From assembly GCF_001956295.1 (NCBI RefSeq), contig NZ_MRTD01000001.1, positions 434,001-498,000 of the forward strand: DNA of 64,000 bases. Direction: 5' to 3'. Positions 34,211 to 43,242 of the stretch are shown here, piece by piece. The notes beneath the pieces are model-generated. The model was not told where the DNA came from. It ran no database searches and saw nothing but the letters and a program-made list of their open reading frames with translations. Numbering within the stretch: position 1 is the first letter of the stretch; each line of letters opens with the position of its first letter. The stretch is from Paenibacillus sp. FSL A5-0031. GTDB lineage: Bacteria; Bacillota; Bacilli; Paenibacillales; Paenibacillaceae. Made by a program: the position numbers and the translations under genes.

Positions 34211-34356
34211 ATGAACAGTAAGGAACAAATTGATGAGGCGAGAATAACACTTATTGGCAGATTACGTTAGGTGGATCCGTTCTTTTCTTTATTGGTTCAC
34301 TGATTGTAGCAATTATTGGATACCAAGCCTACGTAGATTTACTTATTCCTCAATGA
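34211..34356 (+). pseudogene. small membrane protein with an internal frameshift
   Basis: ATG 34211 has a good SD (AAGGAGTG) and a TATAAT box upstream (34176-34181). It reads MNSKEQIDEARITLIGR and then hits TAG in the LR* codons. Shifting frame near 34258-34261 continues as ITLGGSVLFFIGSLIVAIIG, then YQAYVDLLIPQ and a stop at 34354. Together these make one ~48-aa protein with a single TM helix, of a kind seen in Paenibacillus (ARIxLIGAWI...). A 1-nt (or 4-nt) deletion or a sequencing error explains it. Confidence 0.55.
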
Positions 34357-34456
34357 ATGTATATATAAAAATATAAGGAATATATAGGTTCTTTTCATGG
34401 CAGCAAAAAAAGGGAAAAGCACAAAATTTACGCATAGTTTCCTAATATCCTTAACG

Positions 34457-34485
34457 AGCTCATGTCATACGACATGGGTTTTTCA
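34457..34485 (+). terminator. rho-independent terminator
   Basis: Stem CTCATGTC (34459-34466) / GACATGGG (34471-34478), ATAC loop, then TTTTTC. It follows the frameshifted small gene and precedes the kinase gene. Confidence 0.65.
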
Positions 34486-34611
34486 TTTTTGCTGATTTCT
34501 TCCAAAAATTTCATGATTATTTTCTATTTTTTATGATATTATACAGGGGACAAGATCGTTTGAAAGAATGAAGAAAAAATAGCAAAAAGGAGAGGGAATT
34601 GATATCTAGAT

Positions 34612-35889
34612 ATGATAAATCAATTATTAATTCATCTAATTATCATATGTTTTCCGATCTTTATCCAACAATTTTTTTATTCTCGAAATAAATTAATTAA
34701 TAGAATTTCTTATCAAGTTCTAAATGGATTTGTGTTTGGAGCATCCTCTATCCTTTGTATGGCTTATCCTATTTATGTGATGGGCAACTTTCATGGCGAT
34801 TTAAGAAGTATTCCTTTAATTGTTCTGATCATTTATAGCTACGAGTACATTTTACCTGGCATTATTGCCCTTGCTGCTGCCATCATATACTGCTTGTGTA
34901 TGGGAGGGGATGATGTCTTCCTTTCTACAGCAACATTATTGCTAAGTGTGGGGCCGTGTTTCTTCTTTTTAAAGTCATTGCGTAAAAAACAAGCTGCCAG
35001 ACGCATGCTGATTTGTATGAACTTATCGATTTATTCCGTAATTGTGTTCATTTTATCTTTTTTTGTCTATCTCGAGATTAACTCCTACACAAACGAGATT
35101 CATTCAGACTGTATTTTTATCATTTCGATTTTAGCTGCAGCATCATTTATTGGAATGGGTGTCTCTATATTACTGAAAGAGCATTTTATTGAAACGGCAT
35201 ATTTGAAAAATGAGCTGGAGCGTAGTGAAAAATTGAAAATCGTAAGTCAAATTGCTGCTTCCGTTGCTCACGAGGTGCGAAATCCTCTGACGGTAGTGAA
35301 AGGATTTTTACAGCTATTGAAGGAATCTGTCGATGATAAAAAAAAGGATTATTTGAATATTGCATTATCTGAATTGGATAGAGCAGAGTATATTATTTCT
35401 GATTATTTGAATCTTGCTAAGCCGCAAGCCGATCAGCTGGAAGTAATCGAGATTTCCGAATTTCTGGTACATACATTGGAAATTATGAATTCTTATGGGT
35501 TAATTCAAAATGTGCAAATCCACTTAAACTGTAATCAAACGGATCTTTATATAAGGGCAGACAAACCGAAACTGACTCAAGTGATATTAAATCTAATTAA
35601 AAATGGGGTAGAAGCGATCCCAGATAAAGGTGAAGTGACTGTCAATGCCTATTACTACAAAGAGGAAATTTGTATAGAGATTATTGATACTGGAAAGGGC
35701 ATATCCAGAGAGGAATTAGAGCAATTAGGTACCGTTTTTTTTACGACAAAGGAAACGGGGACAGGCTTAGGCATTTTGGTTACCTTTCGGATTGTCGAAG
35801 CATTAAAGGGGAAAATTGCTTTTCAAAGCGAGCTCGGAATGGGGACGAAGGTATTGCTGAAATTTCCTGCCGTAGATCAATTGAAATAA
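34612..35889 (+). CDS. sensor histidine kinase, KinB/LytS-5TM type
   Basis: A 425-aa membrane kinase. Five or six TM helices in residues 1-190 (5TM-LYT-like sensor), then a HisKA domain with phospho-acceptor H220 (SVAHEVRNPLTVVKGF), and an HATPase domain with N-box (ILNLIKNGVEAIP), G1 (IIDTGKGI) and G2 (ETGTGLGILVTF). The architecture matches the sporulation kinase KinB and its relatives, which feed phosphate to Spo0F. No response regulator is adjacent, consistent with an orphan phosphorelay kinase. The SD (AGGAGAGGG) is about 15 nt from the ATG, longer than usual. Confidence 0.88.
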   Translation: MINQLLIHLIIICFPIFIQQFFYSRNKLINRISYQVLNGFVFGASSILCMAYPIYVMGNFHGDLRSIPLIVLIIYSYEYILPGIIALAAAIIYCLCMGGDDVFLSTATLLLSVGPCFFFLKSLRKKQAARRMLICMNLSIYSVIVFILSFFVYLEINSYTNEIHSDCIFIISILAAASFIGMGVSILLKEHFIETAYLKNELERSEKLKIVSQIAASVAHEVRNPLTVVKGFLQLLKESVDDKKKDYLNIALSELDRAEYIISDYLNLAKPQADQLEVIEISEFLVHTLEIMNSYGLIQNVQIHLNCNQTDLYIRADKPKLTQVILNLIKNGVEAIPDKGEVTVNAYYYKEEICIEIIDTGKGISREELEQLGTVFFTTKETGTGLGILVTFRIVEALKGKIAFQSELGMGTKVLLKFPAVDQLK

Positions 35890-35901
35890 GTCTTTAAATG
35901 A

Positions 35902-35940
35902 ATAATAGCCCCATTCTCCATAGGAGAGTGGGGCTATTCA
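35902..35940. terminator. strong hairpin between convergent genes
   Basis: 16-bp stem (35904-35919 / 35923-35938) with one G-U pair and a 3-nt loop, between the kinase and GH18 genes. Confidence 0.75.
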
Positions 35941-35942
35941 TG

Positions 35943-37862
35943 TTATTTATTGCGAAGCATCATCGTCCACAAATCAGAGCTTTCATAACCGAGGCGCCAA
36001 GCTGCAACGCCAGCCAAATCGTAAGTTTTGGCTATATCGATACGAGCTTTGACCGTGTTTTCGGTTTCAGCCCAGAATAAATAGGTGAAGCCGTCTTTGG
36101 TATACTTATATTTCATCTGTCCAGATTCCGGGTCCATCTCACCTTGAGCGTTCGTATCTGCAATAAGCTTAGGAATTTCTTTCATAAAGATGGCACGGTT
36201 GCTGACTAGCTTATTCGTGCTGTCAAGCTTCCATTCGCGTACGTAAAAAGGAATGCCAAGCATAAGCTTGTTACGCGGAATGCCATAGCTCAAAAATTGC
36301 TTAACGCCTTCTTCAACCCAGTTGAGGCCAGCAACAGAACCAGGCACCTCGCTTCCTTTCCAATGCTCATCATAAGCCATAATGATAATTGTATCCACGA
36401 CCGCCGAAAGAGCGGTATGGTCATAAGCGGTTCTATCATTCCAGCTTAAGCTGCCGCGTGGCAAATCGATAGATATTTGCATACCTTTGTCATGCACAGC
36501 TTTAGCAAGTGCTGTAACAAAGGCGGTATAGGCAGCCCGATCCGTTCCAGCGACCTCTTCGAAATCAAGATTGATGCCTGCAACACCGAGCTGTGTAAGC
36601 TTCGCTATAAGCGTCTTAATGAATGCTTGCTGGGCGGTATTGTTCTTTAAAAACTCCGTCGTCATTTTTTTGTTAAATTGATTGTGAACAAGCGGCATTA
36701 CCTTAATTCCTTGTTCTTTGAAAGTGTCTACGACTACTTGATCTGAAGTGTCGATCATTGAGCCATCCGCAGCGGAGAGCTCAAACCAAGTAGGGGAGTC
36801 AATCGACAATCCTTGCGTATTAGCGACATGGCTGATAATCGTTGCGCTTGTTGCGCTGCCATTCCATCCCATATAAACTAGGCTTTTGGTATTGCTGAAA
36901 ATTTTACGACCTTCGCTCGTTTGAACAGTGCTGTTCGCAAAACCCTTCGCATACGCAATTGCACCAGTCTTTGTATTAAAGGCTCTTAATTTTTTGTCGC
37001 CTTGATAAACGGCTAAATAAGGAATACCGGACCAATATACTTTCTCGTTGAAGGTAACCTCTGCATTTGGTGTTTTTTTCGCAAGCTGTACAGCCCCATC
37101 TAAGCTAATAGAAGAGCCTACCACGGCACCATTTTGTTTTACTAAATAAGCGGGTACATTCGAATGAACGATCTTACTCGTTGCTGTATTTAATACCTGA
37201 CTGCCAGAAATGGAATATGAGGCATTCATAGCATCGAGAAGGTAGGAATAAAGCGGTAACTCTTCTACAGGTGCCCCATCCACAGTAATTTGATAGACGG
37301 GTGCAGCAGCGCGCTGCGCTTTAGTTTGTGCAGCTGTCTGATTTCCCCAAACCCATTTGTTCGTTGTTAAATCGATTACATGGGCATTGCCCCATTTTTT
37401 GGCTTCCTGCTTAGCGGCAGCAAGTGTAAGGAAGGACCAATTGTCACGAGTGTTATCGCCTTGATAAAGCTTGAACTTGGAGTAAGATTGATAACTCCAG
37501 CCAATGTTTTCAAGATCACGGATATGTACGTTTGTAAGGTTTTTAGCAACAGATAATGCTTGATTGTAAGTGCTAAACTCCCATTTTGGGAGAGTTTGAC
37601 CGTTCTGATAAACCTTGTAACGAGGGAAGTTATCCCATACCCAAGCACGATCAGCAATTTTCTCGACATGACTGTAACCGAATTTCCCGGCATAGGAAAT
37701 CGCTTGCGCCTCCGTAGTGAACTCACGGAGCACTTGGTCATTTTGATAAACACGGAATTTTGTCATTTGATTTGCTGCAGCATCTGCAATGCCTGCCGTT
37801 GCTGTCATGATTGTTTGGCAAAAGAAAAGCAAAAGCAAGGCTGTACTCATTTTTTTTCTCAT
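35943..37862 (-). CDS. secreted GH18 family protein with N-terminal repeats
   Basis: A 639-aa exported protein. Signal peptide at 1-30. Five to six ~48-residue repeats start near residues 36, 82, 130, 238 and 281 (a degenerate one near 188), each of the form F.VYQ....F.T...A..YA. The GH18 barrel spans ~325-639, with the catalytic motif INLDFEE (D433, E435) and MAYDEHW, GIPFYVREW and AAWRLGYES strand ends, as in YaaH-type spore-peptidoglycan N-acetylglucosaminidases. It probably acts on cell wall or spore cortex. The SD GAGGAG is 20 nt from the ATG; between them an SD-proximal ATG opens a 4-codon frame (37873-37859) whose stop overlaps this start. Confidence 0.85.
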   Translation of the reverse strand: MRKKMSTALLLLFFCQTIMTATAGIADAAANQMTKFRVYQNDQVLREFTTEAQAISYAGKFGYSHVEKIADRAWVWDNFPRYKVYQNGQTLPKWEFSTYNQALSVAKNLTNVHIRDLENIGWSYQSYSKFKLYQGDNTRDNWSFLTLAAAKQEAKKWGNAHVIDLTTNKWVWGNQTAAQTKAQRAAAPVYQITVDGAPVEELPLYSYLLDAMNASYSISGSQVLNTATSKIVHSNVPAYLVKQNGAVVGSSISLDGAVQLAKKTPNAEVTFNEKVYWSGIPYLAVYQGDKKLRAFNTKTGAIAYAKGFANSTVQTSEGRKIFSNTKSLVYMGWNGSATSATIISHVANTQGLSIDSPTWFELSAADGSMIDTSDQVVVDTFKEQGIKVMPLVHNQFNKKMTTEFLKNNTAQQAFIKTLIAKLTQLGVAGINLDFEEVAGTDRAAYTAFVTALAKAVHDKGMQISIDLPRGSLSWNDRTAYDHTALSAVVDTIIIMAYDEHWKGSEVPGSVAGLNWVEEGVKQFLSYGIPRNKLMLGIPFYVREWKLDSTNKLVSNRAIFMKEIPKLIADTNAQGEMDPESGQMKYKYTKDGFTYLFWAETENTVKARIDIAKTYDLAGVAAWRLGYESSDLWTMMLRNK

Positions 37863-37977
37863 AGATTTGTCATATACACTCCTCTCTAGTCTAATGTTTA
37901 GACGCAGGGAGGACGAGGATGTTGCTGGAAATCTATTAATATTTCTCTAGTAATTATTGGGAGAGCATATTTCGGCA

Positions 37978-38041
37978 CAAAAAAAAGCATCCGCTAGCTG
38001 CTTATACATAAGATAATGCAAGCTATTGGATGCTTTTTTTA
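37978..38041. terminator. bidirectional terminator
   Basis: Stem AAAAAAGCATCC (37981-37992) / GGATGCTTTTTT (38028-38039) with an extra inner GCTAGCT/AGCTA pairing. It ends the DUF2653 gene on the minus strand. Confidence 0.8.
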
Positions 38042-38043
38042 TG

Positions 38044-38322
38044 CTAATCGGAAATGTCTGCCCAAAATTCTTCATCCGCATCGAGCGTAATGTTGGAGCG
38101 GAAAACGCGCCGATTATATTGTGTGAACATATATTGCTCGATAGCCTCGAGGATATTCGCTTCAATGATGTACTGGCTGCGGCCCTTCACCCAAACCTCG
38201 GCCGTATACCCATACTCTTCTTCCCATGAGAGCTGCACTTCCACATCGGTAGGGTTAACTCCCCGTCGTTCAGACATATGAAGGCAGATAGCGTTTATAA
38301 TCTCATCTGTATAGATGCGCAC
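38044..38322 (-). CDS. DUF2653 (YxcD-like) protein
   Basis: A 92-aa soluble protein matching the YxcD/DUF2653 family along its length (RIYTDEIINAICLHMSERRG; VQLSWEEEYGYTAEVWVKGR). Start is GTG 38322, two nt after the stop of the upstream membrane protein gene, so it is translationally coupled to it. Function unknown. Confidence 0.85.
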   Translation of the reverse strand: MRIYTDEIINAICLHMSERRGVNPTDVEVQLSWEEEYGYTAEVWVKGRSQYIIEANILEAIEQYMFTQYNRRVFRSNITLDADEEFWADISD

Positions 38323-38324
38323 GA

Positions 38325-38741
38325 TTAGTAGGGTCTCCGTTGATCTGGCGGGTTACGCTTGCTGCGCAGATATACGAATGCTACACGTATGAGCATGATG
38401 ATGGCGAAGATAGCCATTAAATTAATCATTAGACCAAGAATATTACCGAATGCGCCCATGCCCGCGAACAAACCGCCGAACATCAAGCCTGCCAATCCGC
38501 CAATCATTAGGCCTTTCATTAAGCCGCCGCCGCTAAAAAATCCAGGTTTTGTAGCGCCAGTTGTTGCTCCAGCTTTCTTGCCTGGGTTCGATTGATTAAC
38601 GTTATCCGATTTCTTAGGGTTTTGCGTAACGCTTTGTTTCGGAGATTTCATTCCGCCTCGTGGTTTTGCATCGGCATACTGTCCGAAACCTAGTGTGATG
38701 AATAGTGTGAGTGCCAGCATGACCATGAATCCCTTTTTCAT
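38325..38741 (-). CDS. secreted/membrane Gly-rich protein of unknown function
   Basis: A 138-aa protein: signal peptide (residues 1-25), a basic low-complexity linker, a Gly/Met-rich helix (GGLMKGLMIGGLAGLMFGGL) and a TM helix near 105-128 followed by a basic tail. The layout resembles the N-terminal half of Tim44-like bacterial proteins, but the Tim44 domain is absent. SD AGGAGGAG. It forms an operon with the DUF2653 gene. Confidence 0.7.
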   Translation of the reverse strand: MKKGFMVMLALTLFITLGFGQYADAKPRGGMKSPKQSVTQNPKKSDNVNQSNPGKKAGATTGATKPGFFSGGGLMKGLMIGGLAGLMFGGLFAGMGAFGNILGLMINLMAIFAIIMLIRVAFVYLRSKRNPPDQRRPY

Positions 38742-38933
38742 CTGTGTGTTCTCCTCCTGATATCTTTAATACATTCTTTACAAACATAGATAATATACGC
38801 CTAATAGACATGATGGTTTCATTTATTTCTATAGGATTGGTTTAAATGTATGAAAGTATAAGCGACATATGCTAATATTTTTATTATAAATGAAACGATG
38901 AATTCGATTGGAACAAGTCATTTGGAGGTTTTT

Positions 38934-39476
38934 ATGATTTCTTTTCCGAAAGCGTATATTGCTTATTTAGTGGAGTTCCATGCATCCAGAGATTATTTCG
39001 AATGTCACGAGCTTCTGGAGGAGTACTGGAAAGAGAATCCCGGTGATCGATTTGCAGATACTTGGGTTGGACTTATTCAGCTGGCTGTTGGCCTCTATCA
39101 CGAGCGCAGAGGCAATGTTCGCGGTGCAGTCAAAATGCTAATGCAAGCAGATCGCAGACTGTCTGCAGCACCGCTTGATGAGCTTGGTTTAGGTAAGAAC
39201 AGCTTGCAGATGCAATTAAGTGCAAGATTGATTTATTTGCAGGCAGAGGATGTAACTCCCTATACAGATATTAATTTGCAAATTGTAAACGAAGACGTCA
39301 TTTTATTGTGTAAGCAGATGTGTGATCAAAGAGGATTGATTTGGGGAGCTACGAGTCCATTAGATGATGATGCAATCATTCACAGGCATTCAAAGAGAGA
39401 CAGATCCGATGTGATAGCAGCAAGACTTGCAGCTTATGAAGTAAAAAAACGGGAACGTAGCGGTATGATTGATTAA
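38934..39476 (+). CDS. DUF309 family protein
   Basis: A 180-aa protein whose first half is the DUF309 helical domain: FHASRDYFECHELLEEYWK is its signature (H, E, C, H, E, E motif), then WVGLIQLAVGLYHERRGN. DUF309 proteins are small helical bundles of unknown role. ATG 38934 has GGAGG 5 nt upstream; an in-frame ATG 36 nt earlier lacks a site. The last ~10 codons form the left arm of the terminator hairpin. Confidence 0.88.
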   Translation: MISFPKAYIAYLVEFHASRDYFECHELLEEYWKENPGDRFADTWVGLIQLAVGLYHERRGNVRGAVKMLMQADRRLSAAPLDELGLGKNSLQMQLSARLIYLQAEDVTPYTDINLQIVNEDVILLCKQMCDQRGLIWGATSPLDDDAIIHRHSKRDRSDVIAARLAAYEVKKRERSGMID

Positions 39477-39496
39477 CCGCTGTGTTCCCGTTTTAT
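39443..39496. terminator. bidirectional terminator overlapping the DUF309 3' end
   Basis: Stem AAAACGGGAACGTAGCGGT (39446-39464) / ACCGCTGTGTTCCCGTTTT (39476-39494), 19 positions with a two-nt internal mismatch, A-run left and T-run right. The left arm is coding and the stop codon sits at the base of the right arm. Confidence 0.85.
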
Positions 39497-39500
39497 TTGT

Positions 39501-40067
39501 TTACAATTGAGGCGTTGCAGCGTCTACAAGCTCTAGTTCACCAGTTTCGGAATCAATAATCAATCCATGTACTAAAATATTAGCAGGCAGCAGGGGGTGA
39601 TTGCGGATGATGCTTACACTGTTTAGAACACTGTCTCTGACGTTGTCGAAGCCAGTCAGCCAGCGCATCAGATTAAGACCTGAATGCTTCAAGGTTGTAA
39701 TCGTCTCATTGGAGACGCCTCGCTCTTCCATATGCTGAATGATGTGTTCAGGGTTGAGACCAGTCATCCCGCAATTGCTATGGCCAACGACAAATACTTC
39801 GTCAGCTTGCAGCTCATATAAGGCGACAAGGACACTACGCATAATATTGCCAAAAGGCTGGGTTACGATAGCCCCAGCGTTTTTAATGATTTTGGCATCG
39901 CCATTTTTGAGATTCATAGCTTTGGGCAGCATTTCTGTCAACCTTGTATCCATACAAGTAACGATGACCATTCTTTTGTTTGGATATTTGCTCGTGGAAT
40001 ATTTCTCGTATTTCCGGTTCTCAACAAATTCTTTATTGTAATTTAAAATTTCATCAATTTTGTTCAT
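39501..40067 (-). CDS. beta-class carbonic anhydrase
   Basis: A 188-aa cytosolic zinc enzyme interconverting CO2 and bicarbonate. Zinc ligands C38 (TCMDTRL, with the D40-R42 dyad), H96 and C99 (VVGHSNCGM). Short length and sequence fit the YvdA/YbcF-type beta-CA group. SD GGAGG. Its start overlaps the stop of the upstream YqkB-like gene by 4 nt (ATGA). Confidence 0.93.
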   Translation of the reverse strand: MNKIDEILNYNKEFVENRKYEKYSTSKYPNKRMVIVTCMDTRLTEMLPKAMNLKNGDAKIIKNAGAIVTQPFGNIMRSVLVALYELQADEVFVVGHSNCGMTGLNPEHIIQHMEERGVSNETITTLKHSGLNLMRWLTGFDNVRDSVLNSVSIIRNHPLLPANILVHGLIIDSETGELELVDAATPQL

Positions 40068-40393
40068 GCTGCTCCTCCGCTTAGAAAACGAAGGTTTACC
40101 GTATAGATTTGGCTGTCGCTCTTGAGACTAAAGCTGCTTCGTTCCTCATTGTAATCAACACGCAGCTGGGGTTCATAATATATTTCATGGCGAGGTTCAT
40201 AATAGAAGGGCAAAGGATCGCCTTGTGCGAGTTTGTCGTCCACCGTGGGCTCACTAATCAACTGAAGGGCAGGAACGCCGCTAACGACACAACCGCATCC
40301 TTCTGTATCATGAAGCAGTTTTAATTGGTTTTTCCCCTCTTTTAAATAAGGAGTTAACCGATCAGTAGCTGCTTTGGAAAAAATGATATGCAT
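40064..40393 (-). CDS. HesB/IscA-like (YqkB type) iron-sulfur biogenesis protein
   Basis: A 109-aa protein of the Fe-S_biosyn fold. It keeps only the GCGC cysteine pair (residues 32-35, TEGCGCVVSG) rather than the three Cys of true A-type scaffolds, as in B. subtilis YqkB. It is translationally coupled to the carbonic anhydrase gene. SD GAGAGG. Confidence 0.85.
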   Translation of the reverse strand: MHIIFSKAATDRLTPYLKEGKNQLKLLHDTEGCGCVVSGVPALQLISEPTVDDKLAQGDPLPFYYEPRHEIYYEPQLRVDYNEERSSFSLKSDSQIYTVNLRFLSGGAA

Positions 40394-40529
40394 ATGGTTT
40401 CCTCTCTTTCTATCTCTTGCACTGGATGTCTTGCAGGTTTAAGATGATTATAAGGATTGGAATAAGTAAGATCAAGTAAAGATCCCATGAATCATAATCA
40501 ATGTAAAAACGAAGCAGGAAGGTGGAACA

Positions 40530-42047
40530 ATGATGTCTACAAAACATACGGAAGCTCTGCAAAGTTTCAGAGAAACCATTCGCAAAATTTCGAGCTATGA
40601 GGAAGCACTCGGGGTTCTATATTGGGATTTGCGCACAGGCGCTCCGCGCAAAGGAATGGATAATCGCTCAGAGGTCATTGGCGCGTTATCCGGCGACCAT
40701 TTTAAGCTGGCAACATCACCTGAACTAGGAGAAAATCTGTCCATACTGGAGGATCGTTCAGTATACTCAGAGCTCAGTGAAATCGATCAGCGTTTAGTTG
40801 CGGAAACTCGCAAGGAGTATGATCGCAGCATCAAAATACCACCGAAGCTCTATCAAGAATATGTGGTGTTATCCTCGCAATCCGAAAGCAAATGGGAAGA
40901 AGCGAAGGAAAACAATGATTATGCAAGCTTCCAGCCCTATTTGGAGAAGGTCATTTCCTATACGAATCAATTTATTGATCTTTGGGGACCGAAAGAGACT
41001 CGTTATGATACGCTTCTCGATCAATATGAACCGGGCATGACCGTTGCTGAACTTGACCGAGTGTTTGGCGGTTTACGCGAGCAGCTCGTACCACTAGCAG
41101 CAGCGATCGCAAACTCGCCGCATCAGCCAGATACTTCATTTCTGAAGCAAAACTATGATAAATCGTCTCAAAAAGCATTTAGTCTATACATATTGGAGCA
41201 AATGGGCTACAACTTTGAAGCAGGCAGGCTCGATGAGAGCGCTCATCCATTCGCTACAGGACTTAATCCCGGAGATGTTCGAATTACGACAAGATATTTG
41301 GAGGACGATGTAACAAGCGCATTGTTCGGTACAATTCATGAAGGCGGTCATGCGCTGTATGAGCAAAATATTATGGAAGAGCTTATCGGCACAACGCTTT
41401 GCACCGGAACTTCCATGGGCATTCACGAATCGCAATCCCGCTTCTGGGAAAATGTTATTGGCCGGAGCAGACCTTTCTGGAATCGTTATTTCGGCGAGCT
41501 TCAACAACGGTTTCCTGGTCAGCTTGATGTGAGCGTTGATCAATTTTATCGTGGGAATAATGTTGTGCAGCCATCGTTAGTTAGAATAGAAGCCGATGAG
41601 CTGACTTATAATCTGCATATCATTATCCGCTATGAGATTGAGAAGCTTATATTTAATGGCGGTGCGAAAGCTGCAGATCTCCCAGCTATCTGGAATGAAA
41701 AATACAAAGAGTATTTAGGCGTGACTCCGCAAAATGATGCAGAAGGCGTTCTCCAAGATGTTCACTGGTCAGGTGGAGCTTTTGGTTATTTCCCTTCCTA
41801 TTCACTTGGCAATATGTATGCAGCACAAATCGCAGATACGATGGAGCGTGATCTGCAAGGTTTCTGGGGCAGTGTAGAAAAAGGGAATTTACTGCCGATT
41901 AAGCAATGGCTTAGCGAGCGCATTTACAAATACGGCAAGCTGAGAACGCCATCTGAGCTTATCCAGAGCGTTACTGGCAAACCGCTTGATCCACAGCATT
42001 TGGTTGCTTATTTAACGAAAAAATATACTGACATCTACAAGCTGTAA
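40530..42047 (+). CDS. carboxypeptidase M32 (thermostable carboxypeptidase 1)
   Basis: A 505-aa metallocarboxypeptidase with the zinc motif H270-E-G-G-H274 (TIHEGGHALYEQN) and the family blocks HPFATGLNPGDVRITTRY and GIHESQSRFWEN (third ligand Glu). It removes C-terminal residues from peptides in the cytosol with broad specificity. Usual family length (~500 aa). GGAAGGTGG precedes ATG 40530; the next codon is also ATG. A strong terminator follows. Confidence 0.95.
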   Translation: MMSTKHTEALQSFRETIRKISSYEEALGVLYWDLRTGAPRKGMDNRSEVIGALSGDHFKLATSPELGENLSILEDRSVYSELSEIDQRLVAETRKEYDRSIKIPPKLYQEYVVLSSQSESKWEEAKENNDYASFQPYLEKVISYTNQFIDLWGPKETRYDTLLDQYEPGMTVAELDRVFGGLREQLVPLAAAIANSPHQPDTSFLKQNYDKSSQKAFSLYILEQMGYNFEAGRLDESAHPFATGLNPGDVRITTRYLEDDVTSALFGTIHEGGHALYEQNIMEELIGTTLCTGTSMGIHESQSRFWENVIGRSRPFWNRYFGELQQRFPGQLDVSVDQFYRGNNVVQPSLVRIEADELTYNLHIIIRYEIEKLIFNGGAKAADLPAIWNEKYKEYLGVTPQNDAEGVLQDVHWSGGAFGYFPSYSLGNMYAAQIADTMERDLQGFWGSVEKGNLLPIKQWLSERIYKYGKLRTPSELIQSVTGKPLDPQHLVAYLTKKYTDIYKL

Positions 42048-42072
42048 TAAGCAGCTAAATTTAATAACAAGA

Positions 42073-42124
42073 TGAGAAGGCTGTCCAATCGTCCAATGAC
42101 GATAAAGGGCAGCCTTCTTTTTGT
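42073..42124 (+). terminator. rho-independent terminator
   Basis: Stem AGAAGGCTG (42075-42083) / CAGCCTTCT (42110-42118) followed by TTTTTG. Confidence 0.85.
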
Positions 42125-42204
42125 GCATGTATTCACCGCCCTTCGCTAAAGCGCATAGGCTGAAGTACATTTATTAAACGCATAGTTGCAGAAGGGACTC
42201 AAAA

Positions 42205-43215
42205 ATGAAAAAACGAATGGTATTGACGATGCTGCTCGCCTCAGTGCTAGTCATGACAAGTGTACTTGCTGGATGCGGTAAAGGCGATTCAGGCAATGTG
42301 AAGATTCGTATCGGCGAAGTAACGCGCTCATTATTTTATGCACCAGAATACGTAGCTGTCGCGAAAGGCTTCTTTAAAGAGGAAGGGCTCGATGTGGAAT
42401 TAACGACTACACCGGGCGGTGACAAAACGATGACGGCATTGCTCTCGAATGCGATCGACGTTGCATTGGTTGGATCGGAAACTTCCATTTATGTGTATCA
42501 GCAGGGGACGGATGATCCGATTATTAACTTTGCCCAATTGACTCAAACCGATGGTACTTTCCTTGTAGCTAGAGAGGCTGATGCAAACTTCGATTGGAAT
42601 AATTTAAAAGGAAAAGTATTCCTTGGCCAAAGAAAAGGCGGAATGCCGCAGATGGCGGGGGAGTTTGCGTTAAAGAAGCTTGGCATCGATCCGAAAGCGG
42701 ATTTGGAGCTGATTCAAAACGTTGATTTTGCAAACATACCTGCAGCCTTCGCATCGGGTACTGGCGATTATGTCCAGCTATTTGAACCGACAGCCTCGAT
42801 TTTTGAGAAGGAAGGCAAGGGGCATGTGGTAGCGTCGTTCGGTGAGGAAAGCGGTCACCTTCCTTACACGGTGTTTATGGCTAAGAAAAGCTATATCAAC
42901 AAAAACAAAAAAGCTATTCAATCGTTCACGAACGCAGTTCATAAAGCGCAGCTCTGGGTTCAGGACAACAATGCAGAAGCAATTGCCGAAGTTGTGCTGC
43001 CATATTTTGAAAATGTGGATCGCGATATTCTTATCAGCTCCATTGACCGTTACAAAAAACAAGGCTCCTTCGCTACAGATCCGATCATTGATGAAGGGGA
43101 ATGGAACAACCTTCTTGACGTTATTACGAGCGCGGGAGAACTTCAGAAGCGTACCGAGCATAGTGAAATTGTAGATACTAGCTTTGCCGAAAAAGCAATT
43201 GAAGCAGTGAAATAA
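42205..43215 (+). CDS. ABC transporter substrate-binding lipoprotein (SsuA/NMT1-like)
   Basis: A 336-aa lipoprotein: signal with lipobox VLAGC (Cys24), then an NMT1/THI5-SsuA-like two-lobe fold (RSLFYAPEYVAVAKGFFKEEGLDVEL, SNAIDVALVGSET). The family delivers sulfonates, nitrate, taurine or thiamine precursors. No TPP riboswitch or S-box was recognised upstream, so the substrate is open. First gene of a three-gene importer operon; SD AGAAGGGA. Confidence 0.9.
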   Translation: MKKRMVLTMLLASVLVMTSVLAGCGKGDSGNVKIRIGEVTRSLFYAPEYVAVAKGFFKEEGLDVELTTTPGGDKTMTALLSNAIDVALVGSETSIYVYQQGTDDPIINFAQLTQTDGTFLVAREADANFDWNNLKGKVFLGQRKGGMPQMAGEFALKKLGIDPKADLELIQNVDFANIPAAFASGTGDYVQLFEPTASIFEKEGKGHVVASFGEESGHLPYTVFMAKKSYINKNKKAIQSFTNAVHKAQLWVQDNNAEAIAEVVLPYFENVDRDILISSIDRYKKQGSFATDPIIDEGEWNNLLDVITSAGELQKRTEHSEIVDTSFAEKAIEAVK

Positions 43216-43242
43216 CTGCCGGCATGAAATGGAGGCTTAGGC

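Noticed and set aside
42121..42204. Possible TPP riboswitch or S-box upstream of the SsuA-like operon
   Set aside because: The 84-nt leader is too short and lacks the CTGAGA or S-box core motifs.
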